In this document: in pieces, positions 60,050 through 64,000 of the stretch
How the letters are laid out: each line of letters opens with the position of its first letter
Numbering within the stretch: position 1 is the first letter of the stretch
Assembly (NCBI GenBank): GCA_049514555.1
Contig: JBEKUY010000001.1
Coordinates: forward strand, 655,033 to 719,032
Length of the DNA: 64,000 nucleotides
Source: JBEKUY01 sp049514555
Lineage (GTDB): Bacteria > Acidobacteriota > Terriglobia > Acidiferrales > UBA7541
Reading direction: 5' to 3'
Made by a program: the position numbers and the translations under genes
The notes under the pieces: generated by a model
Databases searched by the model: none
Seen by the model: the letters and a program-made list of their open reading frames with translations, nothing else
What the model was told of the DNA's origin: nothing

Positions 60050-61036
60050 TCACATCGTCAGCACGGCCCGGAAGCGCGCTTTCCCCTCGGCGACGCGCTC
60101 GTAGGCTTTGCGGGCATCGGCGAGCGGATAAGTTTCCGCGATCACTCTCACCTTTCCCTTGGCCACGAAATCGAGCGCCTCGTAGAGGTATTCACGGCCA
60201 TTCTGCGTGCTGCCGATAACCCGGATGCGCTTGCCGATGAGATCCATGAGCGGTACGGGAATCGGATCGGCATCAGCGCCCATCGCGACGAACCTGCCGT
60301 CAGGCCGCAACCCTTGGATGCTCTCGGCCATGGCTTTGGAGGAATTGGTTGTGCTGAGGATAATGTCCGCGCCGCCCGCCGCCGCCAGACCCTTGCCGTC
60401 GCGGACGATTTCGTCGGCGCCGAGCTCGCGGATAAGTTTGTCTTTATCGGGTGAATGCGAAATGGCGATCGTCTCGAAACCCGCAGCCTTGGCGTACTGT
60501 ACGGCCAGATGTCCGAGGCCGCCGATGCCCAGGACGGCGACTCTCTCGTGCGGATGTGGGTCGGCCCAGCGCAGGCCGCTCCAAACCGTATAGCCCGCGC
60601 AGAAAATCGGCGCAGCCTGCTCGTAAGAGACTGCCTCCGGCAGAAGCGTGGTCGCATCGGCGAACATGGGCATGAATTCGGCATGTCCACCCTGCAGGTG
60701 GATCCCGGTGGCCTTGTGGTTGGCGCAGAAGTTCTCGCGGCCACGGGCGCACCATTCGCAGCCTCCGCAGGTCGTTTGGAACCAGCCGACTCCAACGCGG
60801 TCGCCGACTTTGCGGGACGTGATGCCCGGTCCTACTGCGACGACCTCGCCGACGGGCTCATGGCCTAGAATTCGCGGAAATGAACCAGGAAGATGGCCGA
60901 GGGTTTCGTGCACGTCGGTGTAACAAACACCGCTCGCGTACATCTTGACGAGAATCTGATTGGGCTCTAGCTGGGGCTGTGGAACTTCCCGTACCTCCCA
61001 CGAACTGTTGACAGCAGGAACGACGGCAGCTCGCAT
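60050..61036 (-). CDS. Zinc-dependent alcohol dehydrogenase (MDR superfamily)
   Basis: 328 residues. Catalytic zinc ligands are in GVCYTDVHET (Cys), GHEPVGEVVAVG (His-Glu) and FCAGYTVW (Cys). The structural zinc lobe has CGGCEWCARGRENFC. The nucleotide-binding motif GIGGLGHLAVQYAKA lies at about 166-180. Cys-His-Asp spacing matches AdhP/AdhA-type enzymes that oxidise primary alcohols or reduce aldehydes with NAD(P). A GGGAGGGATCGT ribosome-binding site precedes the ATG. It stands between the sigma/anti-sigma gene and a GH10 remnant on the same strand. The residue after GIGGLGH (SHSPDKDK) suggests NADP preference, but this is a weak cue. Confidence 0.93.
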   Translation of the reverse strand: MRAAVVPAVNSSWEVREVPQPQLEPNQILVKMYASGVCYTDVHETLGHLPGSFPRILGHEPVGEVVAVGPGITSRKVGDRVGVGWFQTTCGGCEWCARGRENFCANHKATGIHLQGGHAEFMPMFADATTLLPEAVSYEQAAPIFCAGYTVWSGLRWADPHPHERVAVLGIGGLGHLAVQYAKAAGFETIAISHSPDKDKLIRELGADEIVRDGKGLAAAGGADIILSTTNSSKAMAESIQGLRPDGRFVAMGADADPIPVPLMDLIGKRIRVIGSTQNGREYLYEALDFVAKGKVRVIAETYPLADARKAYERVAEGKARFRAVLTM

Positions 61037-61134
61037 ACGATCCCTCCCGCCCCATTCGATGCCGAAGGGGACAGAATTGGTGTAGCGATGAGATGCGCTT
61101 AGGCGGCTGGCAGCCGCGAACTTACAGAATCACT

Positions 61135-61534
61135 TCACTTGCCGTCCGGAGCTGCGGCACGAATCACGGCGTCGAACGCAGGCTTGGGCTGATAATTGCG
61201 ATCGAACAAGAGTGGATAGCTTGTTCGTCCTTTGACGGGCCAGTTGTTTCGCCAGGAATCCCCATCCGTCACGCCCCAGAAGGTCACGCGAGTGAGGATG
61301 CCGCGATGCTTGAGGAAGACTCCGAAGAGGTCCGCGTAACGCTTGGCCAGTGCATCTTGGACCGCGCCCGGCAAACCGTTGGCGTAGGAGTTCAACTTGG
61401 CCTGTAACTCGACATTGAGTGTGATGTCCGCACCCTGGTCTGGCGCGGCCGGAGGCAGCACGTCTACGTCGAGTTCCGTGATCATTATCTTTGACGCCGA
61501 GCCTTCCGAAAGCAGTGATGGTGGCGTCTACATG
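61135..61534 (-). pseudogene. GH10 xylanase C-terminal remnant with frameshift
   Basis: Reading from about 61534, one frame gives V-D-A-T-I-T-A-F-G-R-L-G-V-K. A shift of one base near 61486-61493 then gives I-M-ITELDVDVLPPAAPD, together the continuous catalytic segment of GH10 endo-xylanase. The TELD motif carries the nucleophile glutamate. WGVTDGDSWRNNWP and YQPKPAFDAV complete the last part of the barrel. The N-terminal two thirds, with the acid/base residue, is absent: the fragment abuts the xylulokinase stop codon. A lone ATG at 61485 could start a 116-residue peptide but it would be inactive. A sequencing or assembly indel could explain the frameshift, but not the missing N-terminus. Confidence 0.75.
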
Positions 61535-63114
61535 CTCGCGAGCTGGCTCCGGAGCGCAAACGGGTCGTCCCCGGCCACACCACGCACCCGTGCCGAGAGC
61601 GCATGGAAGAGTCGCTTCTGGACGCCGTAGATCGCTACGTTGGCGGGCACCGGCCTCGCGCGCCGTTTGTCCTCCAAGACGACGAACGAGGAGCACAGGT
61701 CCTCGAGCTGCGTCTTGGTTCCGGACTCGTTGAGCCACACCCAGGCAGCGTGCAGCGCAGCACCCAGCGCGGCGCCCTCGCCCTTGACCGGCACGACCTC
61801 TGTGTTGAACACGTCCGCGATGGTCTGGCACCAGGGATCCGACTTCGAGAGCCCGCCGGTGAGCCGGATCTCCGTCGCTTCCACGTCCATGCGCGTGAAG
61901 CCGTCGTACATGTTCAGGACGTGACCTTCGAGCACGGCACGCGACAAGACCTCGACGGTGAAGTCGCCCAGGCCAAAGCCGAAATACAGCGGCGCGGCCT
62001 GGGGCACGTCCGGCGTACGCTCACCCGAGTACCACGGGATGAGTACGCGACCACGGTTGCCGACCGGCGTCTTCTTGAGGATCTCGTTGTCGAACTGCTC
62101 GTGGGTGAGCTTGTGGAGGTCGACGATGTCGTTGTAGCCGTTGGCCAGGTTCGACACGCACAGCAGCGGCAGATAGCCACCGGTGCTGTCGCAGAAGGCG
62201 GCGATCTCGCCCGTCGGATCGATGAACGCCTTCTTCATGTAGGTGTAGGCGGTGCCGCTGGTTCCCAAGCTGATCGTCACGATGCCGGGCTTGACGTTGC
62301 CCGTGCCCACCGCGCCGTACATGTTGTCGCCAGTGCCAGCGTCGATCTTGCAGTCCGGCGAGAATCCGTACTTTGACGCTAGCTCGGCGCTCAAACGACC
62401 GATACTGGCCTCGGACGGCTTCACAGGTGGCAGCTTCTTGGCCAGTCCCGGATCGATGGCGTCGATGACCTTCTTGGACCAAGCCCTCTTGCCCGGATGC
62501 CAGAGCGCCGTGCCGGAGGTGTCGCCCGGCTCCATCACGGCTACGCCGCCTTGAGGTCCACCCGTCAAGTACCAGTTCACGTAGTTGTGGACCAGGAAGA
62601 ACGTGGCCGTACGGTCGTAGGCCGCGCGCTCGTGGCGCAGCATGTGGAAGATCTTGGGCGCTGTGTAGCCCGTGCGCTGAGAGTTGCCGACCTCAGCGAT
62701 CATGGCCTCGAGCCCGCCGACCTTCTCGGTCAGGATGCGGCACTCCTCGAGCGTGGAGAAGTCGTTCCACAGCTTGCTCCGCGAGCGAGACAGCTTTCCG
62801 GAAGCGTCCAGCGACACCAGGCCATGCTGCTGACCTGAGACCGAGATGCAGCGAATGTCCTTGACCGCCAATCCGGACTGCGGCAGCTTGCCAAAGAGCC
62901 GATGGATCGCGTCCAGCCACATCTGTGGATCGGATTCGGACGCGCCTGTCTCCAGACCCTGCGCGACACCTCCGCGCGTGCCGTACTGCGGTAGATCGGA
63001 ATCGTAGTTGACCGCGTCCACCCACACGACCTTCTTCTGGGCCAGGTCGATGACGACCAGCTTGCAGCCCTGGGTGGAGACATCTAGACCGGCATACAGT
63101 CCATTTGGCATCAT
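61528..63114 (-). CDS. xylB: Xylulokinase (FGGY carbohydrate kinase)
   Basis: 528 residues from the ATG at 63114, preceded by CAGGAGAA. FGGY landmarks: YAGLDVSTQGCKLVVID (first phosphate loop), ISVSGQQHGLVSLD (the M/G-H-G motif of xylulokinases), KLWNDFST (substrate Asp), TGYTAPKI, DAGTGDNMYGAVGTGNVKPG and the second-domain ATEIRLTGGLSKSDPWCQTIADVFN. It phosphorylates D-xylulose at O5, feeding the pentose phosphate pathway. The length is somewhat above the usual 480-500, through an N-terminal insertion (GLETGASESDP). Neighbouring GH10 and GH116-like sequences suggest a former hemicellulose-use cluster. The stop codon adjoins the GH10 remnant. Confidence 0.93.
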   Translation of the reverse strand: MMPNGLYAGLDVSTQGCKLVVIDLAQKKVVWVDAVNYDSDLPQYGTRGGVAQGLETGASESDPQMWLDAIHRLFGKLPQSGLAVKDIRCISVSGQQHGLVSLDASGKLSRSRSKLWNDFSTLEECRILTEKVGGLEAMIAEVGNSQRTGYTAPKIFHMLRHERAAYDRTATFFLVHNYVNWYLTGGPQGGVAVMEPGDTSGTALWHPGKRAWSKKVIDAIDPGLAKKLPPVKPSEASIGRLSAELASKYGFSPDCKIDAGTGDNMYGAVGTGNVKPGIVTISLGTSGTAYTYMKKAFIDPTGEIAAFCDSTGGYLPLLCVSNLANGYNDIVDLHKLTHEQFDNEILKKTPVGNRGRVLIPWYSGERTPDVPQAAPLYFGFGLGDFTVEVLSRAVLEGHVLNMYDGFTRMDVEATEIRLTGGLSKSDPWCQTIADVFNTEVVPVKGEGAALGAALHAAWVWLNESGTKTQLEDLCSSFVVLEDKRRARPVPANVAIYGVQKRLFHALSARVRGVAGDDPFALRSQLASM

Positions 63115-63249
63115 TTCTCCTGATAGTTCGGTGATAGGCCGAAAACACGCGCCCAACACAAAACGCGGATTTTACTCCGCGGCTTCTGGACGTGTCAAAC
63201 AAACCCCGGACCCGCCTAGCCTCCTGGGGAACGCTCCCGGCGACCCGAG

Positions 63250-64000
63250 TCAGTTCCCAAACATCGCGGTCACGAAAGAGCGCAGTTGTGGGGAGTCTAC
63301 TTTGGTGGCTCCGGTTCGCTCTTGAAGCTCTTTGATGAACTGCATGACCAAGTGCGTCAATACTGCGCCTGGCCTGGGATAGGCCGCAACGATATAGTGC
63401 GGACCCTTGGTGGCTTCTCCCCGTTCCTTTTCCAGCTCGGCCCTGAGGTTGTCCGGGCTGATCAGGGAGTTGCCGTGCTCGAAGATGACCCGGTCCATGG
63501 CCTTGTAGACTTCCTTGCTCTCCTTTACGAGGCCGTAGTAGTCGAGCAGTTGAGCGAACACATAGTTGGATGTCGTATAGACGTCCTGGCCCTGTTCCGA
63601 TTCGACCGCCTCGGCATTCTCCGTCCGAGTCATGGCCCAGCCCATCGTGGTTCGGTTCGTCTTGTAGATCGTCTTGAGGATTTGCCTGGCCCTCTCCGCA
63701 GGAATGAATGGCTCTTCGCCCATGGCGATCAACGCCCACAAGGCATCGAGCTGATTCGTCCAGACATCCGTGTTCATCTTCTTGGTCTTCGTGTCGTAGC
63801 AGGTTACGTAGTACTGCAGCTTGGTGCCCTTGCGATTCTTCTTCTCGCGCCACAACTTCTCAAAGACCGCGGCTGCGGTCGCGAAGGCCACCTCGTACTG
63901 CCTCCGCGCCGGCTCGTCGCCCATCATCTGCGCCATGACCTTCATGGCCTGACAGCCGGCCATGTAGGTCGTCGCATCGTAGGCATCGACGCCGAACAGC
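63250..64000 (-). CDS. GH116/DUF608-like glycosidase, C-terminal part (cut by window edge)
   Basis: The frame is open from 63250 to the window edge, so at least 250 residues are the C-terminal end of a larger protein. The visible part is an (alpha/alpha)6-barrel-like helical array: YDATTYMAGCQAMKVMAQMM, a DEPARRQYEVAFATAAAVFEKLW helix pair, MNTDVWTNQLDALWALIAMG and ERARQILKTIYKTN. In GH116 (bile-acid glucosidase-like and bacterial beta-glucosidase/xylosidase) the F/W-x-D/N-Q-L-x-x-x-W motif lines the active site. The closing KELQERTGATKVDSPQLRSF is less conserved. Specificity cannot be judged without the N-terminal half. It is upstream of xylB on the same strand, consistent with beta-xylosidase or beta-glucosidase function. 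Confidence 0.65.
   Translation of the reverse strand, partial: LFGVDAYDATTYMAGCQAMKVMAQMMGDEPARRQYEVAFATAAAVFEKLWREKKNRKGTKLQYYVTCYDTKTKKMNTDVWTNQLDALWALIAMGEEPFIPAERARQILKTIYKTNRTTMGWAMTRTENAEAVESEQGQDVYTTSNYVFAQLLDYYGLVKESKEVYKAMDRVIFEHGNSLISPDNLRAELEKERGEATKGPHYIVAAYPRPGAVLTHLVMQFIKELQERTGATKVDSPQLRSFVTAMFGN

Noticed and set aside
1..64000. CRISPR arrays, tRNA or rRNA genes, insertion sequences, prophage
   Set aside because: Intergenic regions were scanned by eye. No spaced direct-repeat array, cloverleaf, transposase or integrase was seen. A covariance-model search would be needed to exclude a tRNA formally.

Overview
The window looks like a contig from a Gram-negative member of the Acidobacteriota, probably a Solibacter- or Bryobacter-like soil lineage; that placement is inference. 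The supporting signs are an 811-residue orphan MacB-type permease of the acidobacterial ADOP type, two tandem VWFA-related proteins of the kind expanded in this phylum, Gly/Ser-rich repeat lipoproteins, a complete set of KDO (lipid A core) genes, high G+C, and at least one selenoprotein. No rRNA, tRNA, CRISPR array or insertion sequence was recognised.

Layout. 1-6650: the 5' end of glycogen synthase, the ADOP permease with paired operator-like repeats upstream, a scar made of a truncated GH3 and an RHS/YD-repeat fragment, then rsmA and a GDPD phosphodiesterase. 6698-12058: small envelope proteins, an ECF sigma factor, an RDD protein, a membrane-anchored PHP-domain protein and an MFS transporter preceded by a possible leader peptide. 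12144-22792: a ten-gene operon for a membrane-bound group 4 [NiFe] hydrogenase. 22955-26685: an mrfA-mrfB DNA-repair pair. 26763-43389: signalling and envelope genes, including a zinc-finger/PP2C fusion, a large sensor kinase divergent from an HD-GYP regulator, a 57-bp tandem repeat, a toastrack membrane protein and two VWA proteins. 43549-53860: kdsB, pyrG, kdsA, kdsD and kdsC, split by lipoprotein and GH3 insertions. 53979-61036: a GT39-like membrane protein, a small barrel protein, a deiodinase-like selenoprotein, a methyltransferase, an OsmC protein, a sigma/anti-sigma fusion and an alcohol dehydrogenase. 61135-64000: a GH10 remnant, xylulokinase and part of a GH116-like protein.

Two items stand out. 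First, the hydrogenase operon joins a formate-hydrogenlyase-type membrane core to the diaphorase-like subunits normally seen with soluble sulfhydrogenases. It also carries an FdhF-like molybdopterin subunit in which the formate-dehydrogenase active-site residues appear to be replaced. This suggests an NAD(P)H- or ferredoxin-coupled energy-converting hydrogenase with an unassigned third substrate. Second, 57013-57693 reads through one TGA inside the deiodinase motif GSYT-U-PPF, followed by a hairpin at the spacing expected of a bacterial SECIS, so it is very probably a selenocysteine-containing deiodinase homologue.

All calls come from reading the sequence and from family knowledge. No database search was run.
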